A DNA stretch of 64,000 nt from contig NZ_LNTY01000034.1 of NCBI RefSeq assembly GCF_001559595.1, positions 310,001 through 374,000 of the forward strand, given 5' to 3'. Shown here one piece after another: positions 8,637-18,973 of the stretch. The notes under the pieces are model-generated. The model saw only the letters and a program-made list of their open reading frames with translations, did no database searches and was not told the DNA's origin. A program made the translations under genes and the position numbers. This DNA is from Enterovibrio coralii. GTDB taxonomy: Bacteria; Pseudomonadota; Gammaproteobacteria; Enterobacterales; Vibrionaceae. The first letter of the stretch is position 1. The number at the start of each line of letters is the position of its first letter.

Positions 8637-11439
8637 ATGCGTTCACGCTCTCGATCGCCAATTCTGACATGCTGCCTTGCAGTACTGTTTTTCCTCATCG
8701 TCTTACTTCCAAGTTCGAAGTTGTTTGCCTCGCCTTTTTTTCTGCAGTTTCCCTTCAATGATGCGGCGATTAGCCATCCTGTAAAGACGATGGCCTACAT
8801 CGAAGAGAATGGTATTTGGCTGCTGGATGATGCCGGCCAAGTGAGCTTTTACGATGGCACCTATATTCAGTCACTCTCTGATTTTGTACCTGATGTGCCG
8901 CCCGTGTCTGATCTCGGCGTGGTTGATAACACGCTGTTACTGCTGATTGATAAAAAACTTCATCTCTACGATATGGCTTCTGGCGAAGTCACTGTCTCTT
9001 ACTTTGCATCAGGCTTAGATATCAATGATATCGAAGTCTGGAGTAATGATTTGCTCGTCGCTTCGACAACAGGCGTTTATCGTTTGGATCTTCGAAATGA
9101 GCGGGTGGAGCATGTTCATGATGCCGTTTTGGCGCGTATCTACCGCGTCGATAGCGGTTTTATTGGGGACACAGGAAGCCAACTAATCGAGCTGAATTCG
9201 GGGAAAACGCTTTATCGCTATTCTGGTACCCAGCCTATCTCAGACGTGGAAGTCTGGGACAACAAACTGCTCGTCGGAAACAATGGTGGAATCCATGTCA
9301 TTCGAGGGGACACCATCACTCAATCCTTTTTCCGTGATGAGCGTGTATTTGCAATTGAAAAAACGGGCGAGGGGATTTGGGTAGGGACGGATGCCGGGAT
9401 TTACCTTGCAAAGAGTGAAGGGGAAGAACTTCACTTTGCCCAGATGAATAAAACATCGATTGATACCTTCAGTTTTCTCGGCAAAAAGGTCACGGCCTTT
9501 GCCAAAGGATTAGAAGGCGATATGTGGATAGCGTCGGAAAACGGGTTAAACTACCGTTCGTCCATCCTCTCTGGTTTGCATCGATTACCTGTTGGTCATT
9601 TGAATGGCGAGATGGCAGATGCAGGCGTGTCATCTTTTATCAATGGTTACGGCAATTTCTACATCAGCGCGCGGAACAAGCTGGTGAAGTTAAGTAACAC
9701 GCTTGAGCCTATAAAGGCAAAAACCTTTAATTTTTCCATTCAAAGTTTAGCGGCATTAGAAAATACAATTTGGGTCGCGTCAGCGTCAGGCTTGTATGCC
9801 TACCATCCTGACTCCTTAGAAAAGCAATCGGATGCGTTGCCTGAAGCATTACGAAACATTCCTATCGACAAGTTGCTAGCAGATAGCCACTCCCTATGGA
9901 TTTCCTCTGAAAACCGCATTCTCAGATACTGGCCCAAGACGCAGACGTTGATAGACTTCGATACCTGGTGGAGCGATAGCCAAGAGGCTCGCTTGCTCTC
10001 GTTATTGGACTTGGATGAAGACGGAATCTGGCTAGGGACGACACATGGCCTGATTCGCTACTTTGATGGCAGTTTTAATAACGTGCTTTCCCACGAAGAG
10101 ATGGGGGCGGTGAAGGCATTGAGTGTTGGCAGCAATGATTTGATCTGGATGGTCGCAAGCCAAGGCGTGTATCGCTATGCGATAGATGACAAAGCGAAAC
10201 CCGTACAGGTGCTCGACCATAGTGAAAATGGCCGGATTTTATGCGCTTCTACGCAGAACAATGCCATTACCTACATCACGACCAAAGGGGTATTTCGAAA
10301 CCACCGAGGTCAAACGCTCAAGCAGAGCGTGTTAACCACGCACCTTACTTCGCAATCTGTGCGCTACTTCTGTGATATGAGCGCGCAGGCAACCTACTTT
10401 GCGGGCGACTTGGGCGCGTTCTATCTTTCGACTGAGACGTTGAACAAGCTTTTCAATCTTCCGCTTAGGCCTTCGTTTGTCAGCACAGTGTATGTTGATA
10501 AGCAGCCCTATCGTTTGGGGCCTGTCGGTGAATCTGTTGTGGTGTCTATGCCAGCGAAATCTACCGCCACCATTGATATCAGCCAAATGCCGTTTAATGT
10601 GCGAGAGGGCGTGACGTACCAATTGCTCGGTAGCGGCTCGGATACATGGCACACCACCAAAGACAACCATCTGGTTTTCTCTGCGCTTGATTCTGGCGAC
10701 TATAGCTCGTGATTAAAGAAGCATTGCAAGGTGGTATCCAAACTGAGCGACAAGTATTTTCCTTTGTCGTGACACGCTCTTGGTATGAGCAATTAGGAAT
10801 ATTTTTGCTGGGAGCATTAGCCATTGCCTGGTTAAGTGTTTTCTACATTCAGAAAAGAACCATGAAGAGGGCGTCGTTGGCGTATACCTTTGGTACGCCA
10901 GTCGTTGATATTCACCAAAGCCAAGACCTTGTCTCAGTCCCTCTAGACTTAGAGAAGGAAGCACGAGAAGAATTTGTCGCAGCAGAAGGGCGATTAGTGC
11001 CAGAAGAGCGCGAAGCGTCTTCTGTTGAGCCATAAAGCCAAAACAGTCGCCTCAGGAAGCGTTAACCGCTAACAGTGCTGAGGACAAAGATGACAGTGCG
11101 TCGAGTGACGAGGCTTGGCAGGTGAGTGCCCAGACTGAGATAGACAATAATTTCTCCGATCCTGACTATTCAACATTGATGCTGGCAACGGCACTGTTCA
11201 TTTCAGAGAGAAGCCTTCAACGTCGATTTAAAGCGGTGTTTGGTTACACATTTAAAGAAGCATTGATCTCTGCAAGGCTAGAGAACGCCAAGACGTTACT
11301 TGCCAAAGGTGAAAAGGTGTCAGATGTGTCTATCGCGTGTGGATTCAACGAACCGTCTTATTTTTCGAAGTCGTTCAAAGCGAGGTTTGGTTATACACCA
11401 ACACAATATCGTGAAATGACGGAGAAAGAGGAGGTTTGA
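8637..11439 (+). CDS. Membrane-anchored beta-propeller sensor with AraC-type DNA-binding domain, two frameshifts in this sequence
   Basis: Read as one gene of about 934 codons. The N-terminus is a signal peptide or anchor (residues about 8-31), followed by about 600 residues of propeller repeats (recurring GIWLLDDAG, IWVASASGLY, IWLGTTHGLIRYFDG) like the Reg_prop sensor blades of hybrid two-component systems. A Y_Y_Y-type Ig-like domain and one membrane helix (LGIFLLGALAIAWLSVFYIQ) come next, then an acidic linker and a C-terminal AraC HTH pair (RSLQRRFKAVFGYTFKEAL to GFNEPSYFSKSFKARFGYTP). No kinase or receiver domain is present, so it looks like a one-component transmembrane regulator. Two single-base deletions break it, at about 10706 (AGC-TCG, expected D-Y-S-L-V) and about 11030. 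The ligand is unknown. Confidence 0.8.
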
Positions 11440-11449
11440 AAAAAAAGAG

Positions 11450-11477
11450 CGTGGTATAGCCATCGGACTATACCACG
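11450..11477. terminator. Hairpin after the AraC-type regulator
   Basis: CGTGGTATAG and CTATACCACG form a 10-base perfect stem with an eight-base loop, starting 11 bases after the stop codon. The adenine run precedes the stem on the plus strand, so the poly-U tail would be on the minus-strand transcript. Plus-strand termination is therefore only plausible. Confidence 0.5.
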
Positions 11478-11890
11478 GGCGTCAAAGACACCTTCGCTTG
11501 CTGCCGGAGGTGTGTGGGAGGACCACACACCATCTGGAATTTGGTTCCGATTAAGTTGAATTCATTTAATCGTTTTATCCATTCCGTTCGATAGTAATTT
11601 CCCGCCATTATTTCAATTCCATGAAAAAACCGCCTAAATTTTGTTACGCGTCGAAAAAAATACTGCTTCGTCAAAGGTTTGACAGTAATAATTAACGTTT
11701 TTGACGAATTTCAAACACTTCTCCTCGAATGAAAAGCACGTAGTTCAATGAGGGTCATTTGAATCAATTTGGCCGAATTTTTACGTAATTAACGAAAAAA
11801 TTAACGAAATTGACGAGTGCAAATTTTAAACAAAGTGTACTGATTGAAATTTAAGCGAATCTTTTATTGATCAAAAACAACTTTCTTTAT

Positions 11891-11925
11891 GACACATTTT
11901 GCAATACTTTGTGCGTAAATGTGTC
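11891..11925. promoter_or_regulatory. Inverted repeat in the feoA leader
   Basis: Perfect 9-base arms GACACATTT and AAATGTGTC are separated by 17 bases, 23 bases before the feoA ATG. It could be an operator or an RNA hairpin. A partial Fur-box match (AATGAGAATCA on the minus strand) overlaps the right side; iron regulation is expected for feo genes but is not proven by this match. Confidence 0.35.
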
Positions 11926-11948
11926 TGATTCTCATTTGGGTTGTGATT

Positions 11949-12182
11949 ATGAAACTGTCCGAGTTAAAGCCAGGAGCGTTTGGAAAAATCGTTTCTATGG
12001 CGCATGTACCAGCTATTTCCCGCAAGAAGCTGATGGCGATGGGTGTTTTGCCGGACACCGAAATCAGTGTTATTCGCGTTGCGCCTATGGGCGATCCGAT
12101 CCAAGTACGTGTTCGTGGGTGTGATATTGCACTGCGAATGAACCTTGCAGCCAATATAGAGGTAGCTGCTCATGCTGAGTAA
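11949..12182 (+). CDS. feoA: Ferrous iron transport accessory protein FeoA
   Basis: A small SH3-like cytosolic protein that supports FeoB. The 77 residues start MKLSELKPGAFGKI and include the family pattern MGVLPDTEISVIRVAPMGDPIQVRVRG seen as MGxxPGxxxxxxxxAPxGDP. The open frame extends to 11919, but the extension is not FeoA-like and the annotated ATG fits E. coli (75 residues). It overlaps the feoB start by eleven bases. Confidence 0.95.
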   Translation: MKLSELKPGAFGKIVSMAHVPAISRKKLMAMGVLPDTEISVIRVAPMGDPIQVRVRGCDIALRMNLAANIEVAAHAE

Positions 12183-14456
12183 AGATCTGCTCACGGTAGG
12201 TAATCCTAACTCGGGTAAAACCACACTATTTAACCGACTCACTGGTGGACGCCAGGAAATCGGCAACTGGGCTGGCGTGACAGTTGATAAGAAAACAGGC
12301 CAAGCGGAAGTCGGCGACCTCACTTTTTCTCTTACCGACCTTCCGGGCATCTATACCTTCGACCATGCTGATGGCGAGAACAGTCTTGATGAATCTATCG
12401 CGGTAAAAGCCCTTTTTACCTTGCCAAGCGATCTGATCGTAAATGTTATTGATGCCAGTGCGCTTGAACGCAGTTATATCTGACACTGCAACTTCGTGAG
12501 TTGGGCCGCCCAATGGTGGTGGTGCTCAACAAAATGGATATTGTTGAACAGCAAGGCTTCAGTATTGATATAAAAGCACTGTCAGAGGCATTGGGCTGTG
12601 AAGTGCTGACGGTAACGGCAACATCACCAGAGTCAGTCGCGAGCTTTAAGGCCGCACTGGCAGACATCGCAAGTAACGTTGAAGCCACTAAGCCTGCGAG
12701 CTTGAATTACGGCAAAGATGTCGAAGCGGCAATTACTGATATCTCGGCGCACCTTGATGTGCAAGGTGTAGACTTTCAGCGTGCAAACGCGATTCGTTTG
12801 TTAGCCGGTGACCAAATCCTGCTTAACCAATTAAATGATGTAACCAAGTCCTATGTGTCTAACACGATTGCAGAATTGGAAGCGCATGTGGATTTGGATT
12901 TGACCATTGCAGATGTGCGCTACACCCGTGTGGCAGACATTTGTCACAGCGTGAAAAAGCAAATTGTTCCGCTGAAAACCCGCATCACCGATGTGATCGA
13001 CAATGTCGTATTGAACCGCTATTTGGGTCTGCCAATTTTCTTTGGCGTCATGTACTTGATGTTCATGTTCTCCATCAATATTGGTAGCGCGTTTATCGAC
13101 TTCTTCGATATCAGTGTTGGTACCGTGCTTGTTGATGGCGGCCACTACTTAATGGATGGGCATCTGCCAGTATGGCTAGTGACCATTTTGGCTGACGGTA
13201 TTGGCGGCGGTATTCAAACTGTCGCGACATTCATTCCGGTCATTGCATGTCTCTATCTTTTCATGTCATTGCTTGAAAGCTCCGGTTACATGGCGCGTGC
13301 GGCGTTTGTGCTGGATAAAGCGATGCAGAAAATCGGCTTGCCGGGCAAAGCCTTTGTTCCTTTGGTATTGGGTTTTGGCTGTAACGTGCCTGCTATCATG
13401 GCCACGCGTACGCTGGATCAAGAAAGGGAGCGTCGTTTGGCGGCAGCCATGGCTCCGTTCATGTCTTGTGGTGCCCGTCTGCCAGTATACGCGCTGTTTG
13501 CCGCGGCGTTTTTCCCTGAAAATGGTCAGAACATTGTCTTCTTGCTTTACCTGATGGGTATTGCTGTAGCGATTTTCACTGGCGTTGTGCTGCGTAAGAC
13601 ACTCTTCCCGGGTGATAGCGATGCCATGCTGATGGAAATCCCACGCTACGAGTGGCCACGTATTAAAGACGTGATGCTGAAAACGTGGCACAAACTGAAG
13701 CGCTTTGTACTGGGTGCAGGTAAAACCATCGTGGTGGTTGTGACCATCTTAAGCTTCTTTAACTCCTTGGGTACCGATGGTTCATTCGGCAACCAAGATT
13801 CAGAGAACTCGGTATTGTCGAAGGCGGCACAAGTTGTCACGCCTATCTTCTCTCCAATCGGTATCGAAGAAGACAACTGGCCTGCGACGGTCGGTATCAT
13901 TACCGGTATCTTTGCTAAAGAGGCCGTTGTAGGCACGCTAAACAGCCTGTACGCAACGCCGGCAAGTGAAGATGCGCCTGAGTTTGACCTGTTGGGTAGC
14001 CTTGCTGAAGCCTTGCAGACCATTCCAGATAACCTATTGGGCCTTAACTATGCTGACCCGCTAGGTATTGATGTTGGCGATCTGCCAAACAAAGAAGCGG
14101 TTGCCGAGGACCAAGGCGTTGATATGAGTATCTTCGCAAACCTAAATAGCCACTTTACTGTCGCGGGTGCGTTTGCATACTTGGTATTTGTTCTGCTGTA
14201 CACCCCATGTGTTGCGGCAATGGGCGCGTATGTTCGTGAATTTGGTCGTCCGTTTGCTGGCTTTATCGCAAGTTGGACAATGCTGTTGGCAGTTGTTGTC
14301 GCGATTATCTGTTACCAAGCGATGATGCTGGCTGTGACGCCTTTGGCGAGTGGGTTGTGGATTGCCGGAAGTATAGGTTTGATGGCTGCAAGCATACTTG
14401 GCTTGAAACTCTACGCGAATAGCGGCAACAACAAACTGAGCCCGGTGGCAGTATGA
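12172..14456 (+). CDS. feoB: Ferrous iron permease FeoB, one frameshift in this sequence
   Basis: GTPase-coupled Fe(II) permease of the inner membrane, about 761 residues when repaired. The N-terminal G domain shows G1 GNPNSGKTT (residues 10-18), G2 GVTVDKKTG, G3 DLPGIYTF and G4 NKMD. The membrane part has the two Gate motifs LGFGCNVPAIMATR and GIFAKEAVVGTLNS and about ten hydrophobic helices. A single missing base at 12473/12474 breaks the frame: CGCAG-TTATATCTG should read R-S-L-Y-L-T-L. The rest is intact, so a sequencing deletion is likely. feoA and feoC overlap its two ends. Confidence 0.95.
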
Positions 14457-14676
14457 TCCTGACGGAGCTGAAACAGTACATCGTTACGCATCCGAATTGT
14501 TCACGAAGAGAAATGGCGAAAGCTTTTCTCTTTCTGAAGACGGCATCGATGCCATGTTGGCTGTTTGGGCCAAAAAAGGCATGCTGAAAATCACCCTAAG
14601 CAAAAAGGGTGGTGAAGAGATGGCTCACTACCATTGGGTGCAAAGCGATGAGTTGGGATTGGTGGTTATCCAATAA
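14453..14676 (+). CDS. feoC: FeoC-like [Fe-S] winged-helix protein, one frameshift in this sequence
   Basis: Begins MILTELKQYIVTHPNCSRREMAKAF and, after restoring one T in the TTTT run at 14524-14527, continues SLSEDGIDAMLAVWAKKGMLKITLSKKGGEEMAHYHWVQSDELGLVVIQ. That gives about 74 residues, like Vibrio FeoC, which is needed with FeoA and FeoB for iron uptake. The start ATGA overlaps the feoB stop. It is a short gene, hidden from simple frame calling by the deletion. Confidence 0.85.
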
Positions 14677-14694
14677 CCCTTATCTGAACCAAAT

Positions 14695-14725
14695 AAAAAA
14701 GCGCGGGTTTAACCGCGCTTTTTTT
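14695..14725. terminator. Bidirectional terminator between feoC and the HIT gene
   Basis: AAAAAA then GCGCGG, a short loop, CCGCGC and seven Ts. It serves feoABC on the plus strand and the HIT gene on the minus strand. Confidence 0.9.
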
Positions 14726-15152
14726 ATGCTTCGACAAATCCGTCAATGCTGGAGAGGTGTGCTTTCCATTGGGAAGCCGTGTCATCTTGTTGCGCATCTT
14801 CTCGGATGATCCCTTTGGTATTTCCCCAAATTGGACCTGGCCATGCAACATCGTCTTGAAAGCGAGCAATGTGATGAATGTGCAGTTGAGACACCATGTT
14901 GCCCAGTGCGCCGATGTTGATTTTATCAGGGTGGCTCTTTTGCTCTAGCACAGTAGCAAGTGAAGATGACTCTTTGATAAATCGAACTTGGTCGTCGTCA
15001 GACAGATGATGGATCTCAGTGATGCCTTCAATTTTCGGGACCAGGATCAGCCAAGGGCCAATGTCTTCCTTACTCAGCAACACGCGACACAATGGGAGAT
15101 CGCCCAGCCAAGTCGTGTCGGCTTCCAAACGAGGATGAAGTGTAAACGCCAT
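14724..15152 (-). CDS. HIT-family nucleotide hydrolase
   Basis: A 142-residue histidine-triad protein, likely a nucleotide hydrolase or transferase of the Ap4A-hydrolase/HIT type. The active motif is QLHIHHIAR at about residues 90-98, slightly divergent from HxHxHxx, preceded by NIGALGNMVSQ. The N-terminal half contains PLCRVLLSKEDIGPWLILVPK, typical of the fold. The substrate cannot be told from sequence. It is divergent from the DUF924 gene. Confidence 0.8.
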   Translation of the reverse strand: MAFTLHPRLEADTTWLGDLPLCRVLLSKEDIGPWLILVPKIEGITEIHHLSDDDQVRFIKESSSLATVLEQKSHPDKINIGALGNMVSQLHIHHIARFQDDVAWPGPIWGNTKGIIREDAQQDDTASQWKAHLSSIDGFVEA

Positions 15153-15442
15153 GATTGTTCTCGATTTTAGTGATTTTTAGACAAAATTAACGGCTAATCC
15201 CATCAATGTAAACCAAATCACTCAGCTAAAACAGATTGCTCAATCCGTTGCGTAAAGTTGCGCAATAGTCATGGAAAAGTCACAAAAAGGCATAAAGGGA
15301 CGGTATTTGTGAACAAGTCTGCAAAAACCGGATTAGTCTAAAAATGTATACCGCATGATTGCAAAGGAGTTGCACCAAACGTTTGGGATGATGTCGCCGG
15401 TCAATGGCTCTTTAGGAGCAAAATACACCGTGAGGAACATGA

Positions 15443-16045
15443 ATGGACTATATCGAAGTGCTTGATTTCTGGTTTGGTGATGCCGAAGTGCCAAGCCCAA
15501 ATGAAGAAGTAAAGGCATTGTGGTTTGAAAGCGCAGATAACGCAGATAACACGATACGTGACAGGTTCTTGCCTCATGTCAGTATGGCGGGCGAAGGGAA
15601 GCTCTCTCAATGGTTGTCATCGCCAGAAGGGGCACTGGCACACATTATCTTGCTCGATCAGTTCAGTCGGAACATTTACCGTGGGCTGAGTGCCGCGTTT
15701 CGCTATGACGACTTTGCTCTGGCACTTTGCAAACGTGGCATGGCAAGTGCCCAAGACATGCAGCTCGCACCTGTTCAACGCGCGTTTTTCTACATGCCGC
15801 TGCAGCATTCCGAATACTTAGAAGATCAGGAAGAGTCACTGTTCAGGTTTAGTCAGCTTTGTGATGAAGTGGCTGAAAACGAGGAGGCGGGTCTGTTCGA
15901 AAACTTCTACCGCCATGCGCGCTCACACTATGATGTGGTCAAGCGTTTTGGCCGTTTCCCTCACCGTAATGCAGCACTCGGGAGACTTTCTACGGAAGAT
16001 GAATTGCAGTGGCTGGCGGATGGTGGGGCGAGGTTCAAACAATAA
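15443..16045 (+). CDS. DUF924 family protein
   Basis: A 200-residue protein beginning MDYIEVLDFWFGD, with the family marks WF (KALWFES), ILLDQFSRNIYRG and APVQRAFFYMPLQHSE. DUF924 proteins form a TPR-like helical fold of unknown role. A GAGGAAC ribosome site lies just before the ATG. It is followed at once by a 12-base-pair hairpin. Confidence 0.85.
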   Translation: MDYIEVLDFWFGDAEVPSPNEEVKALWFESADNADNTIRDRFLPHVSMAGEGKLSQWLSSPEGALAHIILLDQFSRNIYRGLSAAFRYDDFALALCKRGMASAQDMQLAPVQRAFFYMPLQHSEYLEDQEESLFRFSQLCDEVAENEEAGLFENFYRHARSHYDVVKRFGRFPHRNAALGRLSTEDELQWLADGGARFKQ

Positions 16046-16074
16046 CGCTCAATGCGCGCTAACGCATTGAGCGT
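16045..16074. terminator. Hairpin between convergent DUF924 and GGDEF genes
   Basis: ACGCTCAATGCG and CGCATTGAGCGT form a perfect 12-base stem with a six-base loop, starting at the last base of the DUF924 stop codon. There is no good T-run on either strand. The position suggests termination between convergent genes. Confidence 0.6.
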
Positions 16075-16087
16075 GTGAAAAAACACC

Positions 16088-17110
16088 TTATCGTGATTTA
16101 GGCATCACGCAGTTTCGGCCCTTGCCTTTGGCGTCGTACAAGGCTTCGTCTGCACGGGCTAACAACTCACCCATCTCTTCACCACCAAAGCGGCTTGCCA
16201 CACCAAATGATGCGGTAATCGAGTTAATCTTTTTCCCCGTGCGTTTGTCTGTAACCGACAGCCTTTCCAGTGTGGTGCGTGCTTTTTCAGCGATTTTCCA
16301 AGCGTTGTTGAAAGAGACGCGTGGCACCAGAGCGGCAAACTCTTCACCCCCAAATCGATAAACAGACGCGAAGTCGTTCATGGACTGTTCGAGTTTGTTC
16401 GCCACCAGTTTCAGCACGTTGTCGCCCATTTGGTGACCGTATTCATCGTTAAACGCTTTGAAGTGGTCAATGTCGACGATAATGAGGCTGACTTCGACGT
16501 TTTCCGCGTCGTAGTCTGCCATTTGCTTATCAAAAGCGCGGCGATTCAAGCAGCCCGTGAGTGCATCATTGGTGGCTTGCGTTTTGTATTCTTCGAGTTT
16601 CTTTTTCAGGGCATCAATTTCGGCTTTTTGTGTGGTCACTTGAAGCCTGTATTGAGAGGTGGCACTAAGAAGATGTTGTGAACCCTGAAGCAGTTCGTGA
16701 ATCACTAGTTGGTTGTCAGCACCGGACGACGCTTTGTTTTGCACGTCCTCAAGCTTGGTGACCGACGAGGACAGGATGTCTTGGAACTCTTCGGTGTCTG
16801 ACACGGTAGCATCCATGGAGTTGCCAAGATCTGCCACCATGTTTTCCACTTTTTGGCGGAAGTTATCGAGTTCCTTTTTGCTGTCGCCAATCAGGAAAGA
16901 CTCAATCAGCCCATCACATTTTTCGCGGGAACAGAGACCAAACTTGGCAACCGTATCATCAATGGCTCGGTTGAGCTCGGGATGGGTGCCCGCGCAATAG
17001 GTATACCAAAGAGAGAAATAATGCGGGGTGGTTGGCACCTTGTACTTCACCATCAGAGGTACCGCACGCTTAAAAATCCGTGTTGCTTCGAAGAATGCGT
17101 ATTCACTCAT
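16088..17110 (-). CDS. Diguanylate cyclase with cytosolic N-terminal domain
   Basis: Probably makes c-di-GMP. From the ATG at 17110 it has 340 residues; the frame extends ten codons further upstream. The first ~75 residues (RAVPLMVKYKVPTTPHYFSLWYTYCAG) form a helical module found in soluble GGDEF proteins. A long coiled-coil (about 80-175) and a GGDEF domain with the active GGEEF at 254-258 follow. The inhibitory RxxD site normally found just before is replaced by SMND, so product inhibition is probably lost. No membrane segment or EAL domain is present. Confidence 0.9.
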   Translation of the reverse strand: MSEYAFFEATRIFKRAVPLMVKYKVPTTPHYFSLWYTYCAGTHPELNRAIDDTVAKFGLCSREKCDGLIESFLIGDSKKELDNFRQKVENMVADLGNSMDATVSDTEEFQDILSSSVTKLEDVQNKASSGADNQLVIHELLQGSQHLLSATSQYRLQVTTQKAEIDALKKKLEEYKTQATNDALTGCLNRRAFDKQMADYDAENVEVSLIIVDIDHFKAFNDEYGHQMGDNVLKLVANKLEQSMNDFASVYRFGGEEFAALVPRVSFNNAWKIAEKARTTLERLSVTDKRTGKKINSITASFGVASRFGGEEMGELLARADEALYDAKGKGRNCVMPKSR

Positions 17111-17179
17111 GCCTAAAATTCCAAATCTCACATGTATCAAGAATGATACTTGATTGTGTATGAAAATTTAATGTCACAT

Positions 17180-17210
17180 AAAAAAGCCCCGCGATAAAGA
17201 CGCGGGGCTT
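17180..17210 (-). terminator. Terminator of argS
   Basis: On the minus strand AAGCCCCGCG, a seven-base loop, CGCGGGGCTT and a T6 run follow the argS stop. Confidence 0.92.
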
Positions 17211-17243
17211 AGATGTTTTGTGAGAGCGATTACGCTTTGGGAA

Positions 17244-18973
17244 TTACATACGCTCCAGCGTTTTAATACCCAACAGGTCAAGACCTTGCTTGATGGTTTT
17301 CGCTGTCAGTGCAGCCAGTTTCAGGCGGCTTTGCTTGGTTTCACCTTCTGCATTCAGAACTGGGCATGCTTCGTAGAAGCTAGAGAATGAACCCGCCAGC
17401 TCGAACAGGTAACCACACATGATGTGAGGCTGACCTTCACGCGCAACAGACTGAACCGCTTCTTCAAATTGCAGCAGTTTAGAAACCAGTGCTTGCTCTT
17501 TCTCGTCAGCAATAATGATGTTGCCTTCGATCGCGTCAGCATTGATGCCTGCTTTGTTGAAGATAGACGCCACACGGGTGTAAGCGTACTGCATGTATGG
17601 TGCAGTGTTGCCTTCGAATGCCAGCATGTTGTCCCAGTCGAAGATGTAGTCAGTGGTACGGTGCTTAGACAGATCTGAGTATTTCACCGCTGCCATTGCA
17701 ACCGTTTCAGCGATGTTCGCTTTCTCTTCTGCAGACAGGTCTGGGTTTTTCTCTTCGATCAGTTTCGCTGCACGTACTTCTGCTTCATCCAGTAGGTCAG
17801 CCAGACGAACAGTACCACCCGCACGGGTCTTGAACGGACGACCGTCTTTACCCAGCATCATACCGAATGCGTGGTGCTCAAGGCTCATTGACTCTGGTAC
17901 GTAGCCCGCTTTGCGAACGATGGTCCACGCTTGCATCAGGTGCTGATGTTGACGTGAGTCGATGAAGTACAGCACACGGTCAGCATTGAAGGTTTCGTAA
18001 CGGTATTTGGCACACGCGATATCTGTAGTGGTGTACAGGAAGCCGCCGTCACGCTTCTGGATGATCACACCCATAGGCTCGCCGTCTTTGTTCTTGTACT
18101 CTTCCAGGAACACAACCATTGCGCCGTCATCTTCAACCGCCAGACCTTTTTCTTTCAGGTCAGCAACGATGCCAGCCAGCATGTCGTTGTACATGCTTTC
18201 ACCCATTACGTTTTCGTCAGTCAACGATACGTTCAGGCGATCATAGTTACGTTGGTTTTGCTCTAGGGTGATTTTAACCAGTTGCTGCCATTTCTCTTTG
18301 CAGTACTCGTCACCGCTTTGCAGACGCACAACGTAGTTACGTGCAGTTTTCGCAAACTCTTCGTCTTCGTCGTACAGCTTTTTAGATTCACGGTAGAAGC
18401 CTTCAATGTCGCTCAGGTCCATTGAAATGTCGCCGCCTTCAGCTTCATGACGCTCAAGGTTCGCGATCAGCATGCCGAACTGTGTACCCCAGTCACCCAG
18501 GTGGTTCGCACGAATAACGTTGTGACCCAAAAACTCCAGCGTACGGACAACCGCATCACCGATGATGGTTGAACGCAGGTGGCCTACGTGCATTTCTTTC
18601 GCTACGTTTGGCGCAGAGTAGTCAACTACGATGTTTTGCTTGTCAGCTTGAGCAACACCCAGACGGCTGTCAGACAGTGCTGCGTCAGCTTGTGCTGCCA
18701 GCCACTCACGGCTCAGGAAGATATTGATAAAGCCTGGACCCGCGATCTCAGTTTTCGATGCGATACCGTCCAGATCCAGAACATCCAGCACTTTCTGAGC
18801 GAATTCGCGTGGTTGCAACCCAGTTTCTTGGCCACGCCCATAATGCCGTTAGCCTGATAATCACCGAATTGCGCTTTTGCGGATTGACGAACAGCTGCTG
18901 GGCTGCCTTCCGGTGCACCTGCTGCAACCATTGCCGCAGCGACTTTGTCGTTAAGAAGGGCTTGAATATTCAC
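17244..18973 (-). CDS. argS: Arginyl-tRNA synthetase, one frameshift in this sequence
   Basis: Class I synthetase that charges tRNA-Arg; about 576 residues when repaired. The N-terminus [22 protein letters not shown]...[14 protein letters not shown] matches the additional Add-1 domain. The signature [13 protein letters not shown] is the HIGH motif, and the C-terminal DALR-type anticodon domain ends [10 protein letters not shown]. The frame breaks at about 18817, where CTGGGT-TGCAACCACGC lacks one base that would give G-M-Q-P-R-E-F-A. The gene is essential and unique here, so this is surely a read error. yecM lies upstream, divergent. Confidence 0.96.

Larger units (their letters stand above)
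11440..11948. other. AT-rich intergenic region before feoA
   Basis: About 510 bases without a credible gene. It holds a hairpin (11450-11477), a cluster of TTRACGWA words (11666-11817, including two ATTAACGAAA copies at 11788 and 11800, 12 bases apart), and a 9-base inverted repeat, GACACATTT / AAATGTGTC, at 11891-11899 and 11917-11925. A weak Fur-like stretch overlaps 11917-11938 on the minus strand (AATGAGAATCA). The short open frames here lack coding character. Confidence 0.6.

Noticed and set aside
11468-11674. A 68-codon minus-strand frame in the gap before feoA
   Set aside because: No family resemblance or ribosome site; AT-rich intergenic DNA.
11855-11880. TTGATCAA near 11867 as an FNR or CRP site
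   Set aside because: The half-sites lack the four-base spacer of FNR boxes and do not match the CRP consensus.
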